From the NCBI RefSeq assembly GCF_003148805.1, contig NZ_QGGX01000015.1, positions 62,001-126,000 on the forward strand: DNA of 64,000 nucleotides, given 5' to 3'. Shown one piece after another: positions 42,178 through 52,831 of the stretch. Under the pieces are notes generated by a model. The model ran no database searches and had not been told where the DNA came from. It was given only the letters and a program-made list of their open reading frames with translations. This stretch comes from Aminobacter sp. AP02. Its GTDB lineage: Bacteria > Pseudomonadota > Alphaproteobacteria > Rhizobiales > Rhizobiaceae. Made by a program: the position numbers and the translations under genes. Numbering within the stretch: the first letter of the stretch is position 1; every line of letters begins with the position of its first letter.

Positions 42178-42996
42178 ATGCGCATCTCTGAGTTGGTAAG
42201 AGCATCAGCCTTTTCGGCGCTCGTCGCGGCCAGTCTTCTGGGTGCCGCTGGCGAAGCGCTGGCGTTCGACGACAAGGTCTTCGACGACAAGACCGGGGTG
42301 AAGCCGCAGTCGAGCCCGTGGGCCGTGTTCCAGTTCGGGTTCTCCGCCTACAAGAGCGGCCACAAGGACCAGGCCGTCGAGGCCTATCGCTATGCCGCTG
42401 AAAATGGCCAGATCGGTGCCACCTGGAAGCTCGCGCGCATGTATGCCGAAGGCGACGGTGTGGCCCAGAACGATTACGAGGCCTTCAAGTTCTTCACCGA
42501 GATCGCCGAACAGGATGTCGAGCCCGGCTCGCCCGAGGAGAGCTACGTCTCCGATGCGCTCGTGGCGCTTGGCGGCTACATGAAGGAAGGCATTCCCGGC
42601 AGCCCGGTGTCTGCCAACCCGGTCGCTGCGCAGGAATACTACATGCGCGCCGCCGCCAACTACCGCAATCCCAACGCCCAGTACGAAATGGGCAAGATGT
42701 TCCTCAGGGGCGACGGCGGCGTGAAGGTGTCGGTCAAGCAGGCCGGTCGCTGGCTGCAGCTTGCCGCCGAAAAGGGCCATGCCGGTGCACAGGCGACCCT
42801 TGGCAACTTGCTGTTCCAGAGCGGCAAGGTGGTACGTGGCCTTGCGATGATGACCGCGGCCCTCGAACGCGCACAGCCCTCAGACCAGCCGTGGATCCGC
42901 GGCATGCAGGAAGAGGCGTTCGCGCTGGCCGACGAATCCGATCGCCGCACGGCTATCTCACTGGCCGAGGACATCCTGACCAAGGGCAATCAGTAG
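42178..42996 (+). CDS. exoR: Exopolysaccharide regulator ExoR
   Basis: 272 residues from ATG 42178, close to the 268 of Sinorhizobium. Signal peptide SAFSALVAASLLGAAGEALA precedes FDDKVFDDKTGVKP. Sel1-like repeats fill the rest (DQAVEAYRYAAENGQIGATWKLARMY, then YYMRAAANYRNPNAQYEMGKMF and LQLAAEKGHAGAQATLGNLL). ExoR binds and restrains the ExoS sensor in the periplasm, controlling succinoglycan, motility and host entry through ChvI. Confidence 0.92.
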   Translation: MRISELVRASAFSALVAASLLGAAGEALAFDDKVFDDKTGVKPQSSPWAVFQFGFSAYKSGHKDQAVEAYRYAAENGQIGATWKLARMYAEGDGVAQNDYEAFKFFTEIAEQDVEPGSPEESYVSDALVALGGYMKEGIPGSPVSANPVAAQEYYMRAAANYRNPNAQYEMGKMFLRGDGGVKVSVKQAGRWLQLAAEKGHAGAQATLGNLLFQSGKVVRGLAMMTAALERAQPSDQPWIRGMQEEAFALADESDRRTAISLAEDILTKGNQ

Positions 42997-43123
42997 GCGT
43001 TATGCTTGCTGCAGCAACATTGCAGTAGTCTGACGCCGAGACTGCCGATAGGCAGTCCTGAGCTTTTTCCAAGTCTGATCATGGCCAGGTCCGCCGGAGT
43101 CGAAACTGCGGCGGTGCCTTGTT

Positions 43124-43915
43124 TCATGCCGCTTGAAGATTGAGATCGATCGCGACCGGAACGTGGTCGGAGGGTTTTTCCCACCCGCGAACGTGCTTTT
43201 CGATCGATGCCGAGGCGAACCGGTTCGCAGCTTCGGGCGACAAGAGCAGGTGATCGATGCGGATGCCGTTGTTCTTCTGCCAGGCACCGGCCTGATAGTC
43301 CCAGAATGTGTAGACGTCGGGCTGGTCGGTAACCGCGCGCACGGCTTCGGTGAAACCCAGGTTCAACAGCCGGCGGAATGCCTGGCGCGTCTCGGGTTGG
43401 TATAGTGCATCGCCCAGCCACATTTCGATGTTGCGGGCATCGACGGCCTCCGGGATGACGTTGTAGTCGCCGGCCAATACGAGAGCTTCTTCCAGCGCCA
43501 GTCGTTCCGCCGCCCAGCGTTCAAGCCGTGACATCCAAGACAGCTTGTAGGGGAATTTCTCTGTCCCTACGGGGTTGCCGTTGGGCAAGTAGAGCGAGAC
43601 GACGCGCAACGCGCCCTTGTCGGTTGAAAATACCCCCTCGATAAATCGCGACTGTTCATCGGAATCATCGCCGGGCAGGCCGCGATTGACCTCGTCGAAG
43701 CGCAGCTTGGACAGTATAGCGACGCCGTTGAAGCCTTTTTGGCCATGTGTTTCGACGTTGTAGCCAAGCGCTTCGATCTCAAGTCGTGGGAATTGATCGT
43801 CGACCGTCTTTATTTCTTGCAGGCACACGATGTCGGGCGCGCTTTCTCTAAGCCAATGCACCAGGTTCTCGATGCGGGCTCTGACGCCGTTGATGTTCCA
43901 GGTTACGATCTTCAT
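43124..43915 (-). CDS. xthA: Exodeoxyribonuclease III / AP endonuclease
   Basis: 263 residues from ATG 43915 (MKIVTWNINGVRAR). The catalytic Glu is in CLQEIKT, the metal site is in AGDYNVIPEA, and the closing SDHVPVAIDL carries the active Asp-His pair. It removes 3' blocks and cuts at abasic sites in base-excision repair. The gene is convergent with exoR. Confidence 0.93.
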   Translation of the reverse strand: MKIVTWNINGVRARIENLVHWLRESAPDIVCLQEIKTVDDQFPRLEIEALGYNVETHGQKGFNGVAILSKLRFDEVNRGLPGDDSDEQSRFIEGVFSTDKGALRVVSLYLPNGNPVGTEKFPYKLSWMSRLERWAAERLALEEALVLAGDYNVIPEAVDARNIEMWLGDALYQPETRQAFRRLLNLGFTEAVRAVTDQPDVYTFWDYQAGAWQKNNGIRIDHLLLSPEAANRFASASIEKHVRGWEKPSDHVPVAIDLNLQAA

Positions 43916-44053
43916 GAATTTCACGCGATTATTTCAAATAAATCTTGATAGCCTGCGCGGCCGTTCCGGACGATCCTGCACCATCCCTTGGGAGAAGGGA
44001 ACCGGTCCTCTTCGGCATTCTTTGGACCGGCTGGCAAAAGGGGAACAAATGCC

Positions 44054-45538
44054 ATGTCCAACAGTCCACATCCTGTGGACGAGGTGCTACCAGCGCCTCG
44101 TCTAGCCGCGCTTGGAATCCAGCATGTGCTGGTCATGTATGCCGGCGCAATCGCAGTACCTCTCATCATCGGTCGCGCGCTCAAGCTCGACCCGGAGCAG
44201 GTCGCCTTCCTGATTTCAGCCGACCTCTTCGTCTGCGGCGTGGTCACCATCATCCAGTCATTCGGCGCGACGCAATGGTTCGGCATCAAGCTGCCGGTGA
44301 TGATGGGCGTGACCTTCGCCGCCGTCGGCCCGATGGTGGCCATGGCCAACGCCAACCAGGGACCGGATGGCGCCCGCATGATCTTCGGCGCCATCATTGG
44401 CGCGGGCATCGTGGCCTTTTTGATTGCACCCTTGGTCAGCCGGATGTTGCGGTTCTTCCCGCCGGTCGTTACCGGCACCATCATCGTGGTGATCGGCGCA
44501 TCCTTGATGCGTATCGGCATCAACTGGATCTTCGGCAATCCCTTTGGACCTACCGCACCGAAGCTCGTCGCGCCCGAGCATGCCGAGTGGCTGAAGACGG
44601 TAACCGACATGGCTGCTGCCACCGGCTCGACCATTCCGCCGATTCCAGCCAAGCTGGCACTCGCCGCAACAGCACCGAACGCTGCCTATGCGCCGCTCGT
44701 CAATGTCGGCGTCTCGGCAGTGGTGCTGGTCTCCATCCTGGCAATCGCCAAGTTCGGCAAGGGCTTCCTGGCCAACATCGCCGTGCTGCTCGGCATCGTC
44801 ATCGGCGGCGTGCTTACCGCCTCGCTTGGCATGATGCATTTCGACAAGGTGGCGTCTGCCGGCTGGTTCGAACTCATCACGCCGCTACGTTTCGGCATGC
44901 CGATCTTCGATCCGATCCTGATCATTACCATGGTGCTTGTGATGATCGTCGTCATGATCGAATCGACCGGTATGTTCCTGGCCCTTGGCGACATGACGGG
45001 TAGGAAGGTGACGCAACCGATGCTTTCGGCAGGCCTGCGTACTGATGGACTTGGCACCATCATTGGTGGCCTGTTCAACACCTTCCCCTATACCAGCTTC
45101 TCGCAAAATGTCGGTCTCGTCGGCGTCACCGGCGTCAAGAGCCGTTTCGTTTGCGTCGCTGGCGGTGTGATCCTGATCATTCTCGGCCTCGTGCCCAAGA
45201 TGGGAGCGCTGGTCGAATCGTTGCCTACCGTCGTGCTGGGTGGTGCCGGTCTGGTGATGTTCGGCATGGTGGCGGCGACTGGTATCCGCATTCTGTCCAA
45301 TGTCGACTTCAAGACCAACCGCAACAACCTGTTCGTCGTCGCGGTTTCCATCGGCTTTGGCATGATCCCGCTGGTAGCGCCCGACTTCAAGATGTGGATG
45401 CCGCACGACATCCACCCACTCATCGAGTCGGGCATTCTGCTGGCGTCGGTTTCGGCAGTGGTGCTGAATGCCTTCTTCAACGGCACCAAGGAAAACGAAG
45501 CCGAAATCCGCGAAGCGGCGATGGCGTCGGAAGCCTGA
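44054..45538 (+). CDS. Uracil/xanthine (NCS2) permease
   Basis: 494 residues, about 12-14 membrane segments. NCS2 hallmarks: GIQHVLVMYAGAIAVPLIIG at the first helix, IESTGMFLALGDMTG with the conserved Glu, and NTFPYTSFSQNVGLVGVTGVKSR. These are proton or sodium symporters for uracil, xanthine or urate; the Gln/Glu pattern fits purine transport better. Upstream GGGGAAC serves as ribosome site. Confidence 0.9.
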   Translation: MSNSPHPVDEVLPAPRLAALGIQHVLVMYAGAIAVPLIIGRALKLDPEQVAFLISADLFVCGVVTIIQSFGATQWFGIKLPVMMGVTFAAVGPMVAMANANQGPDGARMIFGAIIGAGIVAFLIAPLVSRMLRFFPPVVTGTIIVVIGASLMRIGINWIFGNPFGPTAPKLVAPEHAEWLKTVTDMAAATGSTIPPIPAKLALAATAPNAAYAPLVNVGVSAVVLVSILAIAKFGKGFLANIAVLLGIVIGGVLTASLGMMHFDKVASAGWFELITPLRFGMPIFDPILIITMVLVMIVVMIESTGMFLALGDMTGRKVTQPMLSAGLRTDGLGTIIGGLFNTFPYTSFSQNVGLVGVTGVKSRFVCVAGGVILIILGLVPKMGALVESLPTVVLGGAGLVMFGMVAATGIRILSNVDFKTNRNNLFVVAVSIGFGMIPLVAPDFKMWMPHDIHPLIESGILLASVSAVVLNAFFNGTKENEAEIREAAMASEA

Positions 45539-45557
45539 TTGCTCGCAGGGTCAAGAG

Positions 45558-45587
45558 AAAGGGCCGTCCCACGGGGCGGCCCTTTTT
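45558..45587. terminator. Bidirectional terminator
   Basis: AAAGGGCCG pairs with CGGCCCTTT around TCCCACGGGG, with T runs on both strands. It separates the permease from the convergent VOC gene. Confidence 0.85.
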
Positions 45588-45590
45588 CGT

Positions 45591-45974
45591 TCAGCCAGGC
45601 TTGCGCTCGACAAGCCCGACCGTGTTGCCGGCGGGGTCTTTTAGGAAAGCCATCCATTCGCATTCGCCGGCCGGGCCGAACTCGCCACTGGAGTCCCGGT
45701 GGACGAGCGTTGGCGCAGTGGTGAATGCAACGCCGTTGTCGGACGCCGTTTCGTAGAACGTGTCGAGTTCGATGATGTCGAGATAGACGGTTGCCTGCGG
45801 CACGCCGCCGGTGAAGAACAACCTGGTGGCTCCTGCCATGATGAAGGCGATGCCAGGTGGGTCATAGCGGGCGTGTACGGACAAGCCGAACACCTCGAGC
45901 CAGAAGGCGAGGGTCGCGTCGATGTCGCGGCCAGCCGAGAGCGCAACCTGACGGAGCGCTCCGACTCGGCGCAT
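45591..45974 (-). CDS. VOC superfamily (glyoxalase-like) protein
   Basis: 127 residues with beta-alpha-beta-beta-beta units: DIDATLAFWLEVFGLSVHARYD, then ATRLFFTGG and VYLDIIELDTF, closing FLKDPAGNTVGLVERKPG. This is the VOC fold of glyoxalases and related dioxygenases; catalytic ligands cannot be fully read, so the substrate is unknown. It follows erpA by two bases in the same direction and likely shares its transcript. Confidence 0.85.
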   Translation of the reverse strand: MRRVGALRQVALSAGRDIDATLAFWLEVFGLSVHARYDPPGIAFIMAGATRLFFTGGVPQATVYLDIIELDTFYETASDNGVAFTTAPTLVHRDSSGEFGPAGECEWMAFLKDPAGNTVGLVERKPG

Positions 45975-45976
45975 GG

Positions 45977-46333
45977 CTAGATGGAGAAGCTGGTGCCGCA
46001 GCCGCAGCCAGCGACCGCATTGGGGTTCTTGATCTGGAACGACTGTCCCATCAGGTCGTCGACGAAGTCAACAACCGAACCGCCCATGTAGACAAGCGAC
46101 AGGTCGTCGACGAGCAGCGTCGCGCCATCGCGTTCGATCGCTACGTCGTCATCGTTGCGGGCGTCGACGAGGTCGAACTTGTAGGAAAAGCCGGAACAGC
46201 CACCGCCTTCGACGGAAATACGCAGTGCTATCTTGCCGGGATCGCTGGCCACGATCTTCGCAATCCGCTTGGCAGCGGCTTCGGTCATGTCGACTTTCAT
46301 GGCAGTCTTGGCGTCAGCGCCCATCGGCGTCAC
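45977..46333 (-). CDS. erpA: Iron-sulfur cluster insertion protein ErpA/IscA type
   Basis: 118 residues, A-type carrier. Three conserved Cys appear in [13 protein letters not shown] and the C-terminal GCGCGTSF. It accepts Fe-S clusters and delivers them to apo-enzymes. It is divergent from the dGTPase gene. Confidence 0.9.
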   Translation of the reverse strand: MTPMGADAKTAMKVDMTEAAAKRIAKIVASDPGKIALRISVEGGGCSGFSYKFDLVDARNDDDVAIERDGATLLVDDLSLVYMGGSVVDFVDDLMGQSFQIKNPNAVAGCGCGTSFSI

Positions 46334-46394
46334 CTTGCTTTCGGTTTCTTATGATAGGTATGAAGCCACCTGTGGCAAGTCAACAGGTGGGAGT

Positions 46395-47615
46395 ATGGCA
46401 AGCGAGCGGCAACTTGGCGATATCGGCTTCGGCTACCGGCCGCGCGCGGCCTACGCCTGCGATCCCGCGCGTTCGCGGGGCCGCCTCTTCGACGAGGTCG
46501 AGAGCCCGACGCGCACGCCGTTTCAACGCGACCGCGACCGCATCATCCATTCGACCGCCTTTCGCCGTCTCAAGCACAAGACGCAGGTGTTCGTTGCCCA
46601 TGAAGGCGATCATTTCCGCACACGGCTGACGCATACGATCGAGGTCGCCCAGATCGCACGCGCCTTGGCGCGCGCCCTGCGCTGCGACGAGGACCTGGCC
46701 GAGGCGATCGCGCTGGTCCATGATTTCGGCCATACGCCGTTTGGCCACACCGGCGAGGATGCGCTGAACGACAAGATGGCGGCCTGGGGCGGCTTCGACC
46801 ATAACGCCCAATCCTTGCGCATCGTGACTAGACTGGAGCGGCGCTACGCTGAGTTCGACGGGCTCAATCTGACCTGGGAAACCCTTGAGGGGCTGGTCAA
46901 GCACAATGGGCCGTTGACCGACGCTACCGGAAAGGGCCTGAAGGGGCCGGTCCCGCAGGCGATCCGCGACTATTCGGAACTGCATGACCTCGAACTTGAC
47001 CGCTTCGCCAGCCTGGAGGCCCAATGCGCGGCGATCGCCGACGACATCGCCTACAACACCCACGACATTGACGATGGGCTGAGAGCGGGGCTGCTGACCC
47101 TCGACATGCTCGACGCGGTTTCGCTGCCTGCCTCGATCCTGCGCGGCGTACGCGAACGCTATCCCGCGCTTGATGTGGTGCGTACCGGCCACGAACTGAT
47201 GCGCCGGCAGATAACGATCTTTGTCGAGGATGTGATTTCGACCGCCGCCGCCAAGATCGCGCGTGCGGCACCGCAGAGTGCCGACGACATCAGGGCGGCC
47301 GGTGAGGCGATGGTGACCTTTTCCGATGCAATGGCGGCGTCGGAGAAGGAGTTGAAGGCCTTTCTCTACCGCAACATGTATCGGCATTCCGAGGTGATGC
47401 GGGTGCGCGCCGATGCCGACAGCATCGTGCGCGACCTGTTCGATGTCTATTTCGCCGATCCGCGCGCCATGCCCGAAGGCTGGCGCGAGGGGCTCGACCG
47501 GGCCGAAGACCGCATCAAGGCACGCGCCGTCGCCGACTTTCTGGCCGGCATGACCGATACCTATGCGATCAAGGAACACCGGCGCTTGTTTGACCATACG
47601 CCCGATTTGGGTTAG
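46395..47615 (+). CDS. dgt: Deoxyguanosinetriphosphate triphosphohydrolase-like protein
   Basis: 406 residues from ATG 46395, preceded by GGTGGGAG. HD-domain metal ligands are in [10 protein letters not shown] and the [14 protein letters not shown] box. A dGTPase-type start ([27 protein letters not shown]) and the C-terminal HRRLFDH are present. It splits dGTP to deoxyguanosine and triphosphate, adjusting nucleotide pools. The argS gene follows 62 bp later. Confidence 0.93.
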   Translation: MASERQLGDIGFGYRPRAAYACDPARSRGRLFDEVESPTRTPFQRDRDRIIHSTAFRRLKHKTQVFVAHEGDHFRTRLTHTIEVAQIARALARALRCDEDLAEAIALVHDFGHTPFGHTGEDALNDKMAAWGGFDHNAQSLRIVTRLERRYAEFDGLNLTWETLEGLVKHNGPLTDATGKGLKGPVPQAIRDYSELHDLELDRFASLEAQCAAIADDIAYNTHDIDDGLRAGLLTLDMLDAVSLPASILRGVRERYPALDVVRTGHELMRRQITIFVEDVISTAAAKIARAAPQSADDIRAAGEAMVTFSDAMAASEKELKAFLYRNMYRHSEVMRVRADADSIVRDLFDVYFADPRAMPEGWREGLDRAEDRIKARAVADFLAGMTDTYAIKEHRRLFDHTPDLG

Positions 47616-47677
47616 GCCGAGCGCAATTTCCGGCATATTTTGCCGGTAGCCACGCAATGCCAGCCAGAGCCGAGCAC

Positions 47678-49435
47678 ATGAACATTTTCGCCGATTTCAG
47701 CGAGCGGATCACCAAAGCCGTCGAAGCGCTTGAATTGACTCCCAAAGATGGCGGCGCACTCGATCTCACGCGTATTGCCGTGGAACCGCCGCGCGACGCC
47801 ACCCATGGCGACTTGGCGACCAATGCGGCGATGGTGCTGGCAAAGCCGACAGGGCAGAATCCACGCGCCCTGGCCGAGCGTCTTGTTGCCGAACTGGCCA
47901 AGGACGCCGACGTGGCGAAGGCCGAAGTCGCCGGACCCGGTTTTGTCAATCTCAAGCTCCATGATGGTTTCTGGCACAAGCATCTGGCAGAGTTGCTGTC
48001 GCGCGGCACCGAGTACGGCCGCTCCGGTTTCGGCCAGAAGAAGCGCGTCAACGTCGAATACGTCTCGGCCAACCCGACCGGTCCGATGCATGTCGGCCAT
48101 TGCCGGGGGGCGGTTGTCGGCGATGCGCTCGCCAACATCCTCGGCTTTGCCGGCTACGACGTGACCAAGGAATACTACATCAACGACGCCGGCGTGCAGA
48201 TCGACGTGCTCGGCCGCTCGGTGATGCTGCGCTATCGCGAAGCGCTGGGCGACGAGATCGGCGAGATCCCGGCTGGGCTTTACCCCGGCGACTATCTCGT
48301 TCCTGTCGGTCAGGCGCTGGCCAAGGAGTTCGGCCGCGAGCTGTTGCAAAAGCCCGCGGACGAGGCCCTGGCGCTCATCAAGGACCGCACCATCGATGCC
48401 ATGATGGAGATGATCCGCGAGGACCTGGCGCTGCTCAACGTACGCCACGAGGTGTTCTTCTCCGAGCGCACGCTGCATGCCGACAACGCCAAGGCCATCC
48501 GCTCGGCGATCAGCGATCTGACGCTGAAGGGCCACATCTACAAGGGCAAGCTGCCGCCGCCCAAGGGCGAGAAGCCCGACGACTGGGAAGACCGCGAGCA
48601 GACCCTGTTCCGCTCGACCGAGGTCGGTGACGACATGGACCGGCCGCTGGTCAAGTCGGACGGGGCCTTCACCTATTTCGCCGCCGACGTCGCCTATCTC
48701 AAGGACAAGGTCGATCGCGGCTTCGAGGAACTGGTGTTCGTGCTGGGCGCCGACCATGGCGGCTACGTCAAGCGCATGGAAGCATTGGCGCGCGCCGTTA
48801 CCGGCGGTGCAGTCAAGCTCGACGTGTTGCTGTGCCAGTTGGTCAAGCTGTTCCGCGACGGCGAGCCGGTACGCATGTCCAAGCGGGCAGGGGAGTTCAT
48901 CACCCTGCGCGAGGTCGTCGAGGAAGTCGGCCGCGACGCGATCCGCTTCATGATGCTCTACCGCAAGAGCGATGCGCCGCTGGACTTCGATTTTGCCAAG
49001 GTGACTGAACAGTCCAAGGACAACCCGGTGTTCTACGTGCAGTATGCTTCGGCGCGCTGCCACTCGGTGTTCAGGCAGGCCAAGGAGCAGCTTGGTGAAG
49101 CAGAGTTCGCGCGTTCCGGCCTGATTGGCGCTGTCGAGCGGCTGACCGATGAAGGCGAGATCGCGCTGATCAAGAAGCTGGCCGAGTATCCGCGCCTGAT
49201 CGAATCCGCTGCCCAGTCGATGGAGCCGCACAGGCTGGCCTTTTACCTCTACGATGTCGCCAGTACGTTCCACGGACACTGGAATCGTGGCACCGACAAC
49301 CCAGACTTACGGTTTGTTAAGGTTAACGACCGAGAATTGACCTATGCCAGACTCGGGCTGGTGCAGGCTGTTTCGGACGTTTTGACGTCGGGCCTGGCGT
49401 TGATCGGAGCGGATGCCCCGACCGAAATGCGCTAG
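47678..49435 (+). CDS. argS: Arginyl-tRNA synthetase
   Basis: 585 residues from ATG 47678. The N-terminal additional domain is followed by HIGH-like [13 protein letters not shown] (near 127-139) and KMSK-like RMSKRAGEF (near 399-407), and the C-terminal anticodon-binding domain ends with [14 protein letters not shown] and [11 protein letters not shown]. It charges tRNA-Arg and needs tRNA for activation. Conserved order with the SPOR gene downstream. Confidence 0.96.
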   Translation: MNIFADFSERITKAVEALELTPKDGGALDLTRIAVEPPRDATHGDLATNAAMVLAKPTGQNPRALAERLVAELAKDADVAKAEVAGPGFVNLKLHDGFWHKHLAELLSRGTEYGRSGFGQKKRVNVEYVSANPTGPMHVGHCRGAVVGDALANILGFAGYDVTKEYYINDAGVQIDVLGRSVMLRYREALGDEIGEIPAGLYPGDYLVPVGQALAKEFGRELLQKPADEALALIKDRTIDAMMEMIREDLALLNVRHEVFFSERTLHADNAKAIRSAISDLTLKGHIYKGKLPPPKGEKPDDWEDREQTLFRSTEVGDDMDRPLVKSDGAFTYFAADVAYLKDKVDRGFEELVFVLGADHGGYVKRMEALARAVTGGAVKLDVLLCQLVKLFRDGEPVRMSKRAGEFITLREVVEEVGRDAIRFMMLYRKSDAPLDFDFAKVTEQSKDNPVFYVQYASARCHSVFRQAKEQLGEAEFARSGLIGAVERLTDEGEIALIKKLAEYPRLIESAAQSMEPHRLAFYLYDVASTFHGHWNRGTDNPDLRFVKVNDRELTYARLGLVQAVSDVLTSGLALIGADAPTEMR

Positions 49436-49541
49436 GTTTTCCGGGACTTCGTGTCACCTTTTGCCCACATTGCGCTGGTAAGGGCCAACCTTACGCGACG
49501 TTCATTGCGTCCGAAAAAAGTGCGAGAGTTCGGGAAAACGA

Positions 49542-52500
49542 ATGGCAGATAGAACCCAGCTGAAGATCGCAGACAAGAACCAGTTCGCCGACGAAGACCC
49601 CTTCGCTGAATTGACGAGGATCATGGGCTTCGACCCGCGCCAGCCTGTGGTGCGCCAGGATGTTGGCGCGCCCGCTGGTCACGTGGATCCGGCTATGGAC
49701 GACGATTTCGGCATCGATCTGGAAAAGGAATTGCTCGGCGAATTGGCCGTCGACGAACAGGTTGCGGCGCCGCAATACGAGGCTCCCGCTTCTTACGTTC
49801 AGGCTGAAGATCCGGCCGAAGAGGCAGCCTATGCGCGTGCCTCCGAACCGCAATTTGAGCCGGAATTCGCGGACGCTTCATTCGATGATGCGGTTGCGGC
49901 CAGCTTCGAGCAGGATTTTTCGCTTGAAGACGAGCTGCTGCGCCCTGAGGAGCCGGCCTATGCCGTTGAACCGGCTTACGCAGTGGAGCCCGACTACGCT
50001 GTAGCGCCTGCCTACGCTGCCGCACCTGAAGTCGACTTTGCGCCCGAAGCGGCGTTTGACGATGCCGTTGCCGCATCTTTCGAGCAGGACTTTTCGCTCG
50101 AAGACGAATTGCTGCCGGTCGAAGAAAGCACCGAGCAAGTCGCTGCACCGGTTGCTTATGCCGTGCCGGCTGAAGTCGACCTCGATGCCGATTTCGATGT
50201 CGCGCTTGCCAATGTCGACATGGATTTCGCTGCGCATGACGATGCGAATTACACTGTCGAGGCCGGAGACGACGAACCGCTGACGCTGGGCGAGTATCAG
50301 CAAGCCGAGCCGGAAATCGCGTTTTCCAGCGAGGAGCTGGTCGACGAATCCCAGGCGGTCGCGGCGCCTGTCGCGCAGGCCCAGGACTATGACGAGTTCG
50401 AACGCCGCTTGCAGGATGCCCTGCAAGATGAAGAACCGGCCTACGAACCAGCGGTTGCCTACGAAGAGCCAGCCTATCAGCCCGAGGCTGTCGCCGCCCC
50501 AGTGGCAGCGCCGGTTGCAGAAGATACCAGCCTCGAAGACGAGCTGAACGCTTTGCTCGGCAACATGAGCAGCCAGGCCAAGGCACTGTCCGAGCCGACG
50601 CCGCTTCGCGCTGTCGAGCCGGTTGCAGAGCCCGAGCCTGCCTTTGCCAGTTCGTTGTGGGCGGCTGAGCAGCCTGAAGAAGCCGCACCGCAGGAATCTG
50701 AAACGACAGACTTTGCGCCGTCCTACGAAGCGCAGCAGGTCGCGGATTATTCGTCCGAAGTCGAAGAGGCCCCGGTTCTGGCGGATGCCGGCTATTCCGA
50801 GCCGAGCTATGACCATCAGGCCGACGTCGATGTCAGCTTCGATGATGACGCCTTCGACATGGCACTTGAGCATAGCGCGGTAACGGATGTGGCAGAGGTG
50901 GTCGCGCCTGTCGCAGCCGCTGCTGCCGCTGCCGCACCGCTGCGTCCGCTGGCTGCCTCGCGTTATGAGCAGGCCCGCAGCTGGGGGCTTGGTACACCGG
51001 TCGCGCCGCGCGCCGTCGACACGCAGCCAAGCTATCGATCCGAGGCGAGTTCTGGCTACAAACCCGAGGCCTATGCCGCGCCCACCGAAACCTTTGCGCA
51101 GCGTGACGAACCCGAAGCCGTCGAATCCTACATGCCGCAGCAAGCCGAGCCTGTTGTCGATGTGGCCGACGACCTCGAGGCGGAGCTGTTCGAAGCCGTT
51201 TCGTCCTTCGACGATGCTCCGGACATCGAGACGGTCGACGTGCCGGAAAAGGCCGTGGCCCTTGCCGATGATCTGGATATTCCCGAGCTGTCTTTCGAAG
51301 ACGATGCTCCGCCTGCGCCTGCCTATGACGATCTTGACGGCGAATTCTCGAACCTGATGAACGAGATGAACGCGGCCGAGACCGGCACGCAGTCGACGTC
51401 GTCGAGCTACGCGGCCAATCCCTACGCTACCGGTTTTGACCGCAAGACGTTGCGCGATGGCGATGTCGCTCAGCAGATCGAGTTTCCGGCTGCCGCAGCG
51501 GCCGGTGCTGCCGCTGGTGCGGCTGCCATGTATGGCGCACGCCAGTCCGCGCAGGGTGGCGAACGCCCGACCGGCTTCGATCTCGGCGGCATGCAGCAGA
51601 GCCAGGGGGCGGCACCGCGCCAGCAGCCACCGCTTGACGATTTCGACTACGATCCTGATTTCGACGAGGCGATGGAAACGCTGCCCGGTTCTTCCGAGAC
51701 GGCTCGTCCGGCTCGTCGCGGCATGATGATCGCTGCCGTCGTCGGCGCGGTCGCCATTGTTGGCGGCATTGGCGCCTGGGCGCTTTCAACCGGCGGCGGA
51801 GATGGGGCCGGAGCGCCCGTTATCGTCAAGGCCGACGAGAGCCCGATCAAGGTCAAGCCGGAAAATCCCGGTGGCATGACCGTTCCGAACCAGGACAGCA
51901 AGGTCTATGACCGCGTTGCCGGTGGTACGGCTAACGGTGCGCCCGCCCAGGAAAAGCTAGTTACGAACACCGAAGAGCCGATCGACGTGACGGCGCAGGA
52001 CGAGGCGAGCGCCTCCGATTCCCTGCCGCTCAATGAAGAAGATACGGCCGATGCTCCGACCGCGAAGTCGGAAGACCGTGTCGCGCAGGCGGCCCAGGCC
52101 GACCAGCCGGATGCCAGCGCCGAGACGGCTGCTGTTGCTCCGCGCAAGGTGCGCACCATGGTCGTGCGTCCTGATGGCACGCTGGTTCCCCGCGAAGAGC
52201 CGGCTCCTGCCGCCGTTGCTGCGACCGAGCCGGCCGATCCGGCACCACAACGTGTTGCCGGAAGCGAAGCCACCGGCACGGTGCCGGCCCAGCCGGCGTT
52301 GGCACCGGTCGCCAAGCCGGCTCAGCCGACCAATGCGCCCGCCCAGTCGACCAATACGCCAGCCAGCGCTCCAGTCGCGCCGCAGCGTCCTTCGCAGCAG
52401 CCGGTCAATGTGGTCGGCGAAGTCAAGCCGGACCAGGTTGCCGCCTTGGCACCTTCGGCTCCGACAGCTGCTGCTTCGGGCGCCTGGGCGATGCAGATTG

Positions 52501-52721
52501 CCTCGCAGCCAAGCGAAGAGGCCGCGAAGTCGACCTATCAGGACCTCGTGCGTAAGTACGGAAGCGTGCTGAACGGCCGTGAAGCCAGCATCGTCAAGGC
52601 CGACATTGCCGGCAAGGGTACCTTCTGGCGCGTCCGCGTACCGGCAGCCACGCGCAACGAGGCGATCAGCCTGTGCGAGAGCTACAAGGCCGCCGGCGGC
52701 AACTGCTTCGTCTCGAAGTAA
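49542..52721 (+). CDS. Long SPOR-domain cell envelope protein
   Basis: 1059 residues. The first 720 form a very acidic, Ala/Pro/Val-rich cytoplasmic region with repeats such as YAVEP and two copies of FDDAVAASFEQDFSLEDELL (residues 114-133 and 172-191). One transmembrane helix (MMIAAVVGAVAIVGGIGAWAL, about 726-746) precedes a periplasmic Pro/Ala linker and the C-terminal SPOR domain (about 980-1059, GAWAMQIASQPSEEAAK). SPOR binds denuded glycan at division sites. Length and disorder make it an outlier for the family. Confidence 0.9.
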   Translation: MADRTQLKIADKNQFADEDPFAELTRIMGFDPRQPVVRQDVGAPAGHVDPAMDDDFGIDLEKELLGELAVDEQVAAPQYEAPASYVQAEDPAEEAAYARASEPQFEPEFADASFDDAVAASFEQDFSLEDELLRPEEPAYAVEPAYAVEPDYAVAPAYAAAPEVDFAPEAAFDDAVAASFEQDFSLEDELLPVEESTEQVAAPVAYAVPAEVDLDADFDVALANVDMDFAAHDDANYTVEAGDDEPLTLGEYQQAEPEIAFSSEELVDESQAVAAPVAQAQDYDEFERRLQDALQDEEPAYEPAVAYEEPAYQPEAVAAPVAAPVAEDTSLEDELNALLGNMSSQAKALSEPTPLRAVEPVAEPEPAFASSLWAAEQPEEAAPQESETTDFAPSYEAQQVADYSSEVEEAPVLADAGYSEPSYDHQADVDVSFDDDAFDMALEHSAVTDVAEVVAPVAAAAAAAAPLRPLAASRYEQARSWGLGTPVAPRAVDTQPSYRSEASSGYKPEAYAAPTETFAQRDEPEAVESYMPQQAEPVVDVADDLEAELFEAVSSFDDAPDIETVDVPEKAVALADDLDIPELSFEDDAPPAPAYDDLDGEFSNLMNEMNAAETGTQSTSSSYAANPYATGFDRKTLRDGDVAQQIEFPAAAAAGAAAGAAAMYGARQSAQGGERPTGFDLGGMQQSQGAAPRQQPPLDDFDYDPDFDEAMETLPGSSETARPARRGMMIAAVVGAVAIVGGIGAWALSTGGGDGAGAPVIVKADESPIKVKPENPGGMTVPNQDSKVYDRVAGGTANGAPAQEKLVTNTEEPIDVTAQDEASASDSLPLNEEDTADAPTAKSEDRVAQAAQADQPDASAETAAVAPRKVRTMVVRPDGTLVPREEPAPAAVAATEPADPAPQRVAGSEATGTVPAQPALAPVAKPAQPTNAPAQSTNTPASAPVAPQRPSQQPVNVVGEVKPDQVAALAPSAPTAAASGAWAMQIASQPSEEAAKSTYQDLVRKYGSVLNGREASIVKADIAGKGTFWRVRVPAATRNEAISLCESYKAAGGNCFVSK
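49881..50114 (+). repeat. Duplicated 60-bp coding repeat in SPOR gene
   Basis: Two copies (49881-49940 and 50055-50114) encode the same 20 residues but differ at many third positions, showing an old duplication kept by selection on the protein. Confidence 0.85.
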
Positions 52722-52745
52722 GCTCGGAACCTTAAGCATCAGAAG

Positions 52746-52773
52746 ACGGCGCAGCTTGGCTGCGCCGTTTTCG
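52746..52773 (+). terminator. Terminator after SPOR gene
   Basis: ACGGCGCAG (52746-52754) pairs with CTGCGCCGT (52760-52768) around CTTGG, with Ts following. Confidence 0.85.
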
Positions 52774-52831
52774 TTTGTGCGGTCGAGGCACGGCGATTCT
52801 ATCGCGGCCCAAAAGGCGCTAAACTTGCCCA

